Assembly: GCA_029204225.1 (NCBI GenBank)
Contig: CM055095.1
Coordinates: 16,706,870 to 16,770,869, forward strand
Length of the DNA stretch: 64,000 nucleotides
Source of the DNA: Diphasiastrum complanatum
Lineage: Eukaryota; Streptophyta; Lycopodiopsida; Lycopodiales; Lycopodiaceae
Reading direction: 5' to 3'
Shown here: piece by piece, positions 26,001-39,800 of the stretch
How the letters are laid out: every line of letters starts with the position of its first letter
Position numbering within the stretch: position 1 is the stretch's first letter
Position numbers and translations under genes: made by a program
Notes under the pieces: model-generated
The model's database searches: none
What the model saw: only the letters and a program-made list of their open reading frames with translations
What the model was told of the DNA's origin: nothing

Positions 26001-29000
26001 GGGAGAGCTAGATCTACGGAGTAGTAGTTACATGCTGCTGAATTGACATCTCTCCTTTATGGTGAGTTCTTGCTAGTGGTTTATAGCTTGGGGACTAGAT
26101 CCGATTAATCTAGATTTGGTTGGGTTGGTTTGATCCACCATTTGTTCGCTATGTCGTCTTCGGAACCGGCTTCCTAGCTTGTGGTCTTGGTGGTCTTGAG
26201 AGTGCCTGTCGGTGTGACAAGTCACTGGACCCAAACAATGGTCAAAAGACCTTGTCCTTATCAGTCTTGGCAAGATCAGGATTGGGCCACGATTGGGCCC
26301 TAACATTCCATCCCACCTTGAGAAAGTCATCGATCCTCAAAGTGAACCAACAATAAATATTTAACCCAATCAGTCTACAACCTACCAACATATGCTCTAA
26401 GCATGTTCTCAAGGACTTGGTTGACCCTCTCAGATTGCCTATCAATCTGTAGGTGCCCACTACTACACATCTACAACTGTGTGCCCAACTTGGCAAACAC
26501 ATTAGTCCAAAATGTTCAAGTGAACTGGGAATCCCTGGGTGTGTGCCCCCATCGGAGGTACTCGTCTGAGTGGTACCATTTGCATTAGCAACAATGACGC
26601 GTGCACCAGGCCACACTCACTAGCTATGCTCATCTGACAGTTGAGCATGCTTGATCTCTGCCATGAGATCACTCTCTATGACCATAAAGGTCATCTAATA
26701 CATCACGCAAGATAATGCATCAACTACCAAATTCTCCTCACCTTTGCGATAGTGACTCTCCAAATGAAATTCCTACATTAGCTCAACCCAACGCACCTGG
26801 CAGCCCCTCAACTCTAGTATTGTACTTAAGAGTATTGTGGTCAAGAGACAAGACTCAATATAAACATAAAACTCAGTACTATACAAATAGTACCGCCATA
26901 CCTTGAGCACATGTCTTATCACATACAACTCTTGCTCCTGTGTGGGGTATCTCTCTACTCTCAAAAGCAACAAGTCTCCATTCTTGACTCAAAGCTCGGC
27001 CCCAATGGCTATCACTTGCGTCAATCTCAAGGGTAAAAGGCTTTTGGGGGTCCACAATTTTGAGCACTGGCACAATAGAAAATGCCTCCTTCAGTAGCTT
27101 AGAAATCTTCAAAAACTCTTCATCCCAACTCACCTCTAAGTCTTGTTACGTGGTTGGTTTGTTAAAGCAACAGTTAACCTAGATAAAGCCTATATAAATA
27201 TGTGATAAAAATTGCAAAATCCTAAGAATGACCGAAATTGGGCCAATTCAATACTACATCCACCTTGGCTAGGTCCATAGAGATTCCCTCCTGCCGTCAC
27301 AATGTGACCGAGGTATTCTATCTGAATCTAACACAACTTAGTTTTCTTATCATTAGTATACAACACATGGTGTTGCAAGTCTCTAAAGGCAGTCCAAAGA
27401 TCCTCTCCATGTTCCTCTATTTTCTTACCACACAGTAGAATGTCATTAATGAAATCCACCACAAATTTTCCCATATACTTTCCAGAATATCATTCATAAG
27501 CATCATGAATGTCGCAAGCGCATAAGTTAGCCCAATCAACATGACTAAAAACTCATAATGTCCAAACTGTTAAAGAGTAATGCCTATGTTACCCCTTGGC
27601 TAAGCACTAATGTTATTGTAAGTTGTACATTACTCATGTGGCATGTTATTTGTAAGTACATGGGGCCGCCTATTTGTAAATTTACTAAGTTAGTGCAAGT
27701 GGCCCACTTGGCCAAATAGCTCAACCATATGGTTGCCACCTATACATTCCATGCATGTACATGAGGCCTCGTGTTGATGTTTTCCATAACTAAGTTTCTC
27801 AAGCTTTCATGGTTGATCTAATATTGCAATTAAGATACTCCATAGCTAGGTCTGGCAATTTATCACAAACCGGATCCTAAACACAGTTTCATTGACATTC
27901 TTTGCCCAAATTATAATCTGATGGTAACCACTCTTGAGATATATCTTGCTGAAGAGTCTCGCACCCTACAAGGCATCCAGCAAGTCATCAATCTGTGGCA
28001 TCGAGTAGCGATGCTTGATCGTGGGCTTACAAAGTGCACAATAATGAACACATCCAAAATGTTAGCACATCCAAAATGAATGATCCTTTTTCTTAAGTAA
28101 TAGGATGGGATATGCAAAGTGTGAGACAGAAGGCTGTAGATACCCCATTTGAGGTACTCATCTAACATCTTTTTCACCTCATCCTTCTCCCTAAGACTCA
28201 TCTTATATGATGGTTGACAAACTAGTCCAAACCCCAAATTAAGCTCAATCTTATGCTCCACATTTCAGCTAAGAGGCTATCCAACGAGATTCTCCTGCGT
28301 TAACATAGTCCTAAACTCTTGCCTAACGGACTCATTAAGACTATTTTAAGTCCCGTGATTACAAATGAATTGTTGATGCCAAAGAATCACATGATGCTAC
28401 TATCATGCGTATATGCCATCACTACACCAATACATCACTACAATCATTCACATCCATCACATAGCAACAATAAAGATATTGTAAAGGTAGTTTCTTGACT
28501 TGTGTAGCTAAGATTTTTTTTTTCTGTTTTTTTTTGGGGGGGGGTTTCAATTGGCAACTTCATGTCACTTCTCAAGACATGAGACAAACCCTCATGCTTG
28601 AATTTGTATACATGAGTATTAACATCTATAGTTGGCTACATAGCCGCATGCCAACGTTTACCTAGCACTATATCAAAACATGCCAATGTAGTCATTTCAA
28701 AATCTAGCTTGTCCTTCTATCCCTGTATTGTAATGGGCATCTATACAACCTGATGATCTTTGTAGCCTTCCCATCCGACATCTCGACTATATACCAATGG
28801 GCTGAATGTACTACGGGAATCTTGAATCTCTTGACAAGTTGGGAGTTGATAATATTACGTAATGAGCCCGCATCAAAGAGGACAACCACCTCACGACCAG
28901 CCACTAGTCCCCTCATCCTGATTAGCGTTGTATCGTCAAAATGATAACCCATTTCGGTGCATGGAACATTGGTCCACTGGAGTAGTTTCTGGAATGCCTT

Positions 29001-32000
29001 CAACCTCACAAGCTTGTATTGCATGCAACTCCCTATGTTTACTCTCAAAAGAGATGCTTACCAAGACAATAGTAGCATAAACCTCCACTCCCGGCCTTCT
29101 CCTTATCCTGCAGGCTGAGATTAGACCCACCAAAGGCGTGACGCAACTTCCTCGCCTTGCAGTTCTCCCCCCGGTGCAACTATACCTTCGTCAATTTGGG
29201 AGGAACAACACCCTTGCTGCCAGCTGGGCTAGGCTTCCTGAAACCCTAACATTGGGTACTAAGCGTGCTTGCCAACTCCACTTGAGCTTTGCCCTTTTGG
29301 CCCACCTTCATAGATTAAGGCCTTCACAATGGCATTGAGATGATCCCCAAAGATCAAGCCTACTAGAACACTCAAAAGGACACAGTGGAGCCAAACCACC
29401 CAAATTCCAAATCTTAAGATTAATTGACCTAAATTTCACCCCCAAGCCCTAGTATGTGAATAAAAGAACATAGAGAGGAGAGAAGAATTCAAAGAGAGTT
29501 CCCAATGGTAGGAGGGTGAGTTTCCAACCATATATATATAGCCTACATAGGCCTATACATGATGTCATGCAACTCCCACCTGGATCAGTCTCACTCAAGT
29601 TCCAACTAAAAGACTCTCTCCCTTCATATTAGTCATCACACACCATCTGTTGCACTGTAGGAGTGTCCGAGTCCTCACAAAGTTATTAATTACAAAACTG
29701 GCCTTGAATGGAATTTCAAGGCATAAGTGATAATCTTGACAACTAGAGGGCCAAAAGTTGTCAAGGATCATTCCAAATCCTCGTAACTGGACATGGAAAA
29801 CATTCTTCCCCACTTGAACTACATTTGTCATCAAAACTGAAAATCAGGGAAGTTTATCTTTAAGCTTTCAACTCTTTTCCAAGAGTCTCCATCCTCAATC
29901 CGACCTCTCCATCTAATCAAACACTCAAAGATATTGCGATTTCTCAACCTCCAATCTCTCTCCCAAACTACGTTTTCAGGTTTGAGAGTTACACTAAGCC
30001 GAAAATCCTCGAATTGGGTTAGATCCTCCCCAAATCCAAGTGTATCACCTTCATGTAAACCAATCAAGAGTCTTGTGTATACATGGATGACCTGCATAGG
30101 GATTCTCATGACATTCAAAAGGAATCTTCTTCTTCAACGCATCATCATTTGGTACACAAAATTTTCCCATTCCAAAATGACAATCCATTGGGAATGGTAT
30201 ACTGTTCCACAATCTTCTTATTTTTCTTAGCCAATTCAGACCCCTATGACTCCATCTCAACCATATTCTCATTTAAACTAGACAGAACAATAACGGCACA
30301 TTCTTCGACAATTTTTATATCAAATCTTCTTGCCCTTTATCCACATTTTAGAATGTAACACTTTCTAACTATCAACATTGCAGGCATCAATCCTTCATCA
30401 TGCTATAGAGAGATGGCCAAACTCTTGAGAGAACACAAATTCCAGCAATTACATTGTGTTTGGGTTATGTGAGAATTTACTAAAGTGAGGCTTCAATGGT
30501 GTCATCCCATATCCGGTCGACACAGCTCAAGTCCCTACAAAAGGTCCAGACTTGATTAAATACATTACTTGAGGCACTTGAAAATTGATAATCAAAGTAC
30601 ATCTATGCATACATTGATATAACCACAATGTGGGATACATTGCACATGACGTAGCTTTTAAGGGTGATAGCTTAACACTTGATACAATTGACAACTTTTG
30701 TCATGTCTTCACAAACATTGATATGGATGAGGAAATATATCTCCAACATATATCAACTTCTAGAATATGCTATTGGCTATCCAAACCTTTGGCAAGAAGA
30801 TCATCATACCAGCATCAAAAGCTTTTTGCAAATTTAAGGTGCTCCATTCATAATGAAGAGGATATCAACAATCACAATGAAGCGGATATCAATATTCCAT
30901 AGAAAGTTGAACAAAACTTTAAGTAAAGCATAGAAATTTGAGAAGAAGTTACTGTAAGGCTTTAAAGTGGGCAAGAATGGAAGACGATGAATTTGTAATG
31001 GTAAAACGAGACACAAGTTTATAGATGCAAAAAGGCAACAAGAAAACATATGCCATGAGATAAAATGGATGTTTCGCGAAAGGTAAAACTCGAGAGAGAA
31101 CATCAATGTTCTGAATGTGGTGAAAAAAATTATGTCTGTATTTATTGTCCTTGTAAGAAGCAACAAAAACTAGATAAGGACAAAAAGAGAGAAATCCAAG
31201 TCCATGTTACCTTATCTTTGATCCATGACCTGCTCAACACTTCATGACAAATGTAGGATAAGCAGGCTTTAACCACATTCAAGGATATATTGATTGGCTT
31301 GAATTTGAATTTTTAGTTGGACCAATTAGTGGTACTAATCTGACTTTGGGTATTCCTTGGAGGCATAAGATCTATCACTTGACTTTTTGCTTTGCGCATC
31401 AAAAAAAGAATCTTTATATTAAGGCTAATAAGAAAGAATCCCATGGTTATCACATCCATATGGTGAATGGAAGGAAGCAAAGTGTACATTCCTACCTCAT
31501 TCTCTTCTACACCTACTTTCCCTACCCCCATTCCTTTTTTTAGGCCTCCTTCCCATTGCCTAAATTCCTTTCTTGTCCTATTCTAATCTACCATTCTCCC
31601 TCTATGCATCCAATTATTTAACTCCATGATCCCTTCCCAAACCTGTTCCTTCATGTAGTGCCCCTTTCCCTTCCCCTTCCTTTTCCCACCATTGGCCATC
31701 TTGAAAATCTCCTTTGCTCTATTTGGTCCCCTTTTCTACTTTGTCTAGGTCTTCCTTCACATTTCAGCCTCCATCCAACTGTTAGTTTCACCCTTAAACT
31801 TTGTAAAGGCTAAAAAGTTTTTAAATACAAGCACTTTCATTCGAAACCTTTTGGAAGATCCCAAGCACAATAAATATATCATTGAAGACAATGTTTTGAG
31901 GATTTATTTGTGTAAAAATTAACCTCAAGATTATGATTTTCGAAATGTTTCTGCAACCAAATTGCTTGTCAAATCTTGATCTGAAATGAGTTACGCATAG

Positions 32001-35000
32001 GCAATGTTTCCGTGATTGTAATTTCAACGTCTAGAACAAAGTGCCATGTAAGTAGTAAATTGTAAACTCCAACTTTAAGCTAAGGCTAAAACGTAACAAC
32101 AACGCATTATGCAAGTAAAGTGTGCCACCAAGATTTAAGCAAACAATTCTACAAGGGATTGAAAAGAGCAATCCAGCCACTATTTGACTTACTACCATTT
32201 TCAAGACACTTTAATAACTCACCTAACATGTCACCACCAACCATGACCTTACTTACACTTTTCTTAAGGCAAAGAATTGCATGTTGGGAAAATAAAATTG
32301 TGCATGATCCCTTTTTGATCAAAATAGGTATGCTAGCTACTTGACATGTGAACTATTATAAAGCAAAAAAGAGACAAACCTGATACACTTAGCATCAATG
32401 TACTCACACAATTCTCTTGCTCCTGAGACATCAAACAAAATTACAATCAACATGTACGATTATCATGAAAAAATTTAAAAGAAATATATCAAAGAGCTTG
32501 TCCATTAATAATTCTAGAAGTAATTGCACAACGAACTTCACTAATCAAAATGATAAGATGCAATAAGAAACTTACCTATAAGCATTGATCCTAAAATGGA
32601 TTCAACAATGTCAAGTATGAACATATAAGACCACTTCAATAAATTGACAAAGAGAACATATAAGACCACTTCAATAAATTGACAAAGAGACCAACATCAG
32701 AAACCAGTGAAGGATGAACTTTCAAAGTGTAACTTCCTTCGGTCTAAATCTAAAAAAAAAAGAAGGTCTGTATGTTTTCTTTTTCCTTGAAAAGGAGAAC
32801 AAATTGTTACAAAAATGATCTTGTTATAAAGTGCTTGAATAGAAAGTGCACTCTAAATGATTGGTGTGGCTCCCACTAAACTGGTCTCAAATTGGTACGA
32901 CACTCAACCTAGGCTTTAAAAACCCTCAAGCTCCTCAAAAAGATATCGCCCTCAGATTTGAGTGCCCAACCTATGGTTGTGTATGTCTACTAGACTCCTA
33001 GTAATGTAGTTTTGTCTCAATCCCATGCTCCTAGCTTGTCCAACCAATTGTGAAGCCTATCTCTTGTTCCTCCTTCCTTGTTTCCCGCACACACTTCTAG
33101 CTCTCCATCACCCTTCTATCTTTTTCTTTGTTCTCTTGATCCCCCTACCTATCCTCCTCCCTTCTCGTTGCCCTACCCAAGTCCCCTAGCCCTTTATTGC
33201 CCTTCCAATTTCCTCCTAGCCCTCCATTGCTACCTTTCCAATCCATTTTTTGCCTCCTTGCCCATGGACCTTCCTCAACCTCCATTGCCCTTCTTGTCTC
33301 TTCTTTTGTGCTCCTTCACACCTTTTCTCTTTGTCCTTCATTGTTGCTCCCATAACCACTTAGTTTGTCATATGTCATCCCATTTTGACCTTCGTAATCT
33401 CTGTCACATCCCAACACCTAGTCTTGCATATTTCACACAATCACACATCTTCTCCTCCCTTTGTGCCATCGTTGTAGTGCTGCCCATTTTTTCCCATTTG
33501 CCCAAGCCATCTCTCGTCGGCCTATACCCCTCTTTTCCACTTCCTTCTTTCCTTTTTTCTACCTTTCTGTTTTTCCTTGTTCTACTTCTTCATCATGTCG
33601 AACACTCTTGCCTCTTCCTCACATGATGACCGCCAAGTATAACTGGATGATCATTTGGTCAAAATTATCGACACGTCACACTTTTGCACAACATGACTAG
33701 TTTACAACATCTCATGCAATATATATCTCACTTCACATTCCTCCAATTACCAAGCTCGTTCATTTTGATCTTGTTCTCGATCCTCCACCCAATTCTTTTC
33801 TTTCTACGATAGACATTGTCTCACACAATCCACCTTGCCTTTCCAATCTTGCCTATAACTTTCCTTGTCCATCTATTCAGGTTCTTCCAGTGGTACTAAA
33901 CTACATAATTGATTCTCGTACTGCCAAACACTAGATACAACTCACTACACTTCATCTTTCAGGACATCTTTGACTTGGTGGCATACACACCAATCCCAAC
34001 TTATTGCTACGGCTCATTGGGGTGATTTGAAAGTATTGTTATACTCTATGATGGTTGACTGCATGTGGCTCACGTCTCAACTTGAACTCTATTGGCAATT
34101 CAAGCCAATATATTCGCATTTAGATGATAAATGAGAAGTTTGTTGAGTATTCTTATCTCTTTTCTAATCTTCCACTTGTTGAGGTTATTGATCATTATAT
34201 TGCTGGTGTTGTACATTTTGATGTTCAATCATTTCAACCCATGTCTCTTGATCATCTCACATCTCTTTTTAGTACATTGCAACATAAAATATCTAGATCA
34301 ACAACCCTCTTTTCAGATTTGTTCTCTTTATTGTCCCCCTTTCATGTTCTAATTCTAGTACCCCTCTTGTTTCTACCACTCCTGTTTTTCATCGTTCTCA
34401 AGTTCTACTTTTGTCCTTCCAATTCGTCCTTTTGTTCCACACTTCAACGACATTCTCAACAAGAAATGGCTGAAATCTGTGCTAAGAACCTTTTCTTTGA
34501 TTATCATAGTCCTAACCATCTTAACCGTTATTGTCCACATCGTAGATCACTTGCTACGCTACATGTCTTAGAGGTTTTTGATCCTGATCATTTCTCTCTA
34601 TAGATTGTTGAAGAGATTCATGAACCTGCTCTTGATTAATATGCAAAATGTTTAACTCAACTGGCCTATGTTACTTGGTCAAAAAAAGCTCATCGGTCAC
34701 CGTCATATTCATTTACATGTTCATATTACTGGTTGTGAGTTTATTGTGCTAGTTTATCCCAATAGTACTCATTCATTTATCAGTCACAAAATTGCCTCCC
34801 AAATTTATAACAAAAATATTCCTACTTCACATCCTTTGAGTGTTGAAGTGGCTAGTTCGTATTCGTTTCAAACCGCTCGTATGTTTCAAGGGCTTCCATA
34901 TCACATCTTTTCTTACCAAGCTAATTTCCATGTTAGTCATATTGAGCACTATGACATTATTCTTGGTGTTGATTGGTTTGCCTCTTAGTTGCCCATTCCG

Positions 35001-36727
35001 GAACGGAACGCATTTTGGACCCCCAAAAAAATAAAAAAATACGTATTTTTTTAAAAGGAAAAAAAAACCATATTTTGAGAGTTAATATCTAAAGAACTAA
35101 CAACCATATGCCAGAGTTTAAAATAGCTTAAATGTTAACATCTTCAGGATGGACTGAAGCTTTGTGTTTTCGGATGGGCGGACGAGATCAGGATGAGAAT
35201 AACAACGGTCTCTGATTATATTGCATGCATCCCATTTTTGGGTGGAAGGGCTACGTCAGCCATCATTGCTTAAATTTACAGGCATGGCATAAAGATTTGA
35301 CTGTTGGTAGATCTTTTAGTTTTGTCAATCAAGATGTCATAAAAAATGATGCATGAAACCATCATACAATCGTTTTGTGTAAGAGCAATTGATATTCTCG
35401 CTCAATTTTTATATCATAATAATAATTTCATAGTTGCACTACGTTTCTAGAAACATTCTGAAAAAAAAAAATTATTTTCTATATTTTTTTTGTGGGCAAT
35501 ATGGGTATAAAATTAAAGCATTTATTAAGGACAGTTCATTAAAGTAGGTTGCCGAATGTTTCGAGTACAATGTGGTCTAGTTTGGGGGCAACAATGCCTT
35601 CGCGCCATCCTGAACAACTAAGTGCGACACTTCCAGAAAAGCGACAGTTGCATAGTCTACATAAATACAAGTAAATTTAAATAGGCGAAAAATGTGACAC
35701 TGCATGTTTACATGCAATTTATGACAGACGAAAAAGTCGAGAATGCGACAGTTCGTATTTTTACTTGCAATTTATGACAGGCAAAACATGTGACCAAGTG
35801 TCACAATTTCACATTTTCACCGGCATCAATTTTAGCGAAGCCCGAGTCGCGGCCTCCTCACGCTCATTCTATGCACTGTGCAATCAGATTTGACAGCGAC
35901 CGCAACCACCCACGATCTCTTACAGATGGCACAACCACTTTTGTACCTTCATCTACACACCTGTAAAATTTGTGTATATAGTGAATACCTTGTCAGGAAG
36001 GTTAAAAGGTTTCTACGAAAATGTGTTCCATTTCCTGTCAAATCACTGCATCGTTAATGAGCAATTACTATGCCAAGGTAGTTTCTGCATATATCAAACA
36101 CAAACCATCCGCATAGTACCTATTCTACTTTTCTGAATATGAAATAGGAGATTTAAATCTTTGATGCTAAAGAATTGTTAGAATTCAAAGAACCTTCATG
36201 TTGACTTGTATCAAGTTGTTCTCTTTCTTTCCAATGCTAGCTGGTGCTGTGAAACAGAAAAAAAAATTAGTGAATTTGTTCAGAAATTCCCAGTTGGTTT
36301 TGCCCCCACCCTTTAAGATAATTAAGAAGCGTACCATCATCTTAGCATGTCAGTTCCAGAGTTTAAGTCAAGTTGCCCACCCTTCCCCCATCTATCCTCC
36401 TGCATAAGTGTTTTTTGTTTTTTTTTCCTCTACGTTTCTGTTCCAAAAACGCATTTCTAGAAACGTGTTACAGTGAGCCCTTCTCAAATGACTAAATAAA
36501 CCGGCGGGATTTGTGGCATAGGTTAAGCGCACACAACACATATAGGTGTGAAGAAAAATGGCATTGCTTGGATGAATTTCTTGGATTGATTCATCCTGAG
36601 AGTTATTTCCTGGCTTATTCTTTCCTGAAAACCCTGATTTTGAACTCTGCCTAAACCACTGATTCTCAAGCTACAGTTGGATCTTAAGCCTTCCTAATAC
36701 AAATTCCAAATCCATATAACACCATAT

Positions 36728-36809
<82 letters not shown>

Positions 36810-39800
36810 TTTATTAACGTCTTTTGGGCACCCGTGGGTGCATAAGACCAAAAAGAAAATATGTACAAGCAACAGTGGGAGCATCATCCAAAGGAGGACG
36901 TGGCCGTAAATGCTATAAACTAGCTACGAATGAAAGTAGAACAAAGCAGAAGTGAAATAAGCCCACAACCCGGGCCAGGTATAACAGAAGAACTACAGAA
37001 AAAGTACCAATGCCCACAACCCGGGCCAGGTGGAGAATAAGTACATATCAGCAAAAGTAAGTGTGAAGTGTTCGCTGAGTGGACCGTACAATGGGCCCCG
37101 ATGGAGGCGAGTGCCGACTACATCTGGGCTTTTTCCGCGGTGGCACAGTGATAGGAATCTCATCATCGGAGTCATCAGCATGTGCTGCGAAGTGTATGCG
37201 GGCCATCGCAAAAGAGACAATAATACCTCCCCCGTATCTCATAATACAACGGACATCTGAAGAGGAAATGGGCTTCAACTTCCACCTCCTGCAACGAGCA
37301 CAAGCGACATAGACGACGCTCCCGGGGGATATCCCATGCACGACAGGCCTCAATAGCAAGCTGATGAGAGGAAATGCGCAACTGCCCAAGACGATAGCGC
37401 AGGCCGTGTGATAGGGGCTGTGAGAGATACAGCGGCAACAATGGCAAACCAAAAGGATCCGGAGAGAGGAAGTGTGTCTGGTAATAGCTCAGTCGAATAC
37501 GGGAAGGTGGGACGGAGCTCCAAGTCTGCTGCATATATTGACGGAATAAATAGCCTCGGATATATGAATGCGTACCACGAGGAAGATCCATGATAGAGAT
37601 GCCCAGATGTCGTAAGAGATCAGACGCCTCCTGGTACCAGGATAGCTTGGCATGGGAATCAGCTAGGACACGTGAAGAAGTAACCGCAGCAACTATGTAT
37701 CTATCCGGGTGAGATGCACGAATCTCCTGAATCCGCTGAAGAAAAAGAATAAGGCAGAAAAAGTCCTCAAGGATGATCGGAGGAGTAGCAAACTCAACAC
37801 ATAGGATATCATGAGGGGTGGTAGTCTTGGCACGTATCATGCGACCCAACATAGTGGCCTGAATGTGGGAATGCCTGCCCAGTCCCGGAGAGAAAGTCCT
37901 GGCAACCAAATCTCGGAGGCATACATCATTTCTGGAACCACCCGTGTGTGAAACAACTGGGATCTAGTAGCGGGATCAAAAATATGATTCATTGTACAAC
38001 CACGCTCGAACTGGACCAATGCTGAAAGACGCAAATGCAGCTTGGTGGAAACCAAGAAGGGGCGCAGTAAACAGGACTCCCAAGTAAGTATAAGAGGCAA
38101 CAATGTCAACTTCCTGGCCATCATAGAAGAATTGATAATTGTGAAGGCTTTGTCGATTGGTGTTGAAAATCATGATCTTTGTCTTTTTTAAGATAACAAG
38201 AGACCCCAAGCAACACAAAACCGATGTAAGACCTGTAAGTGACACTGCAACCCTTCTGGTGAGGAAGAAAGTAGGACAATGTCCTCAGCATAAAGCAGAA
38301 TGGGAATGAGCAAATGAGCCAGCGGGCAACCATCTCCACCTTCTTCACGAATGAGGCGCTCAAGATCATCAATATAAAGTGCAAAGAGCGGAGGGGATAG
38401 TGGACAGCCTTGCTTGACGCCAACAGTGCTACGGATGGGAGAAGACAAATCAGTACCCAGACGAATACGTGCTAGAACTCTCTCATACAGAGCAACCACT
38501 GTCGCGAGAATAGAGTCGGAAAAGCCAAGCTGACGTAGTCTGTTGATCAAAAGATGACGGGGAACAGTATCAAAGGCCTTAGAGAGATCAACGAAACAAG
38601 CAAATACCTTCTTGCCCATATGCTTTGCCTCCTCTATGATAGTACGTAGAGTGAGGACATGATCAAGAGTGCTATAACCTCGGCGGAAGCCAGCCTGGCC
38701 AGTCGCATATAATAGTCGAGAATCAGCCTCTGCCGTAACGACGTTATAGAGAATAGTAGCGTACAACTTGGCCATGGTATGACCAATCATAATAGTGCGA
38801 TAGTTGTGGACATTCATGGCATCGCCTGCTTTAAGAATGGGATGAAGGAGATTGGTGGCCCAAGGTATGGGGAAACCATCAACGACAGAGCGGTTGAAAC
38901 AGCGGGCCAGGAAAGGGGAGGCGAGTTTGGCAATTGGTTTGAGGAGCTCGGCTAAAAGGAGGTCAATGTCAAACGTACGATTGTTCTTGAGTTTGCAGAT
39001 GGTGGCTTCAACCATGTCAGGAGAAAAGAGGTCACAGTGGGTAGGACGAGAAGAAAGAGAGATGGAAGGGTGAGCAGTTGTATATAGGTTGGTTGCATAG
39101 TCGACCCAGGATTGAAGAGGGATGGGTGCAATGGATAGGGGCTTATGAAGAAAGATCTTCCAAAAAGTAGCCGAGGAAGCAGAGTGGAGGGAGCGGAGGT
39201 AGGAGGAAGAAAAGTAGGCCACTTTGATCACCTCCCAAATCCATAAACACTGAAGTGTGGGGAGCAAAGTAGCACCCTGCAACAAACAAGTCCTGGTCCA
39301 GCCCCAAGAAGGATGCAGTAATCTGAAGCCACAAGTAACGGCCATAAGTATCCTGAGACACCAACCGAATAGGAGTATACACCGACCTGTACAAACATGC
39401 AACTCCATCAGAGGCCCAATGTATCCTGCCATGTAGCATAGGTCGTGGAGCAGAAATCCATTGAAAACCAGAAATGTGCGGAAGTGGGTGTGTGGAAGAC
39501 TCATATGTCTCTGCAAAAAGTAGAAAATCAGCCGAACATAGATAGGTGTCAAGATCAGCCGTTGTAGAAGAGGTGGAGAGGCCGCCGCAATTCCAAAAAC
39601 CGAATGTGACGCTAGCTGGGGCTATCGGGTTGCTCCCATGCCCGAGTACCCCAACTTCCTATTGACGCTTGGAGAAAAAGCGAGGGTTGCCATTTGTAAA
39701 TACCACCCGCTGTTGTTTTGTCCTTGCCTCCTGAATAATAGTTTTACGCTGTAACCATTGGCAGTGAGTAAGGTCATCATCTATGTAAATCTGAGAGCCT

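Noticed and set aside
31065-31247. Cys-rich 60-aa frame as a zinc-finger gene
   Set aside because: The Cys spacing fits no known finger and the frame is isolated in AT-rich intron sequence.
33078-33626. 182-aa open frame
   Set aside because: C/T-rich sequence gives a Leu/Pro/Ser/Phe-only peptide with no domain; openness follows from composition.
36671-36887. Minus-strand frames with Ser-Leu repeats
   Set aside because: They are translations of the (GA)n/(TC)n microsatellite.
37408-37593. Plus-strand frame over LINE C
   Set aside because: It is a shadow of the minus-strand LINE ORF2 C-terminal region.
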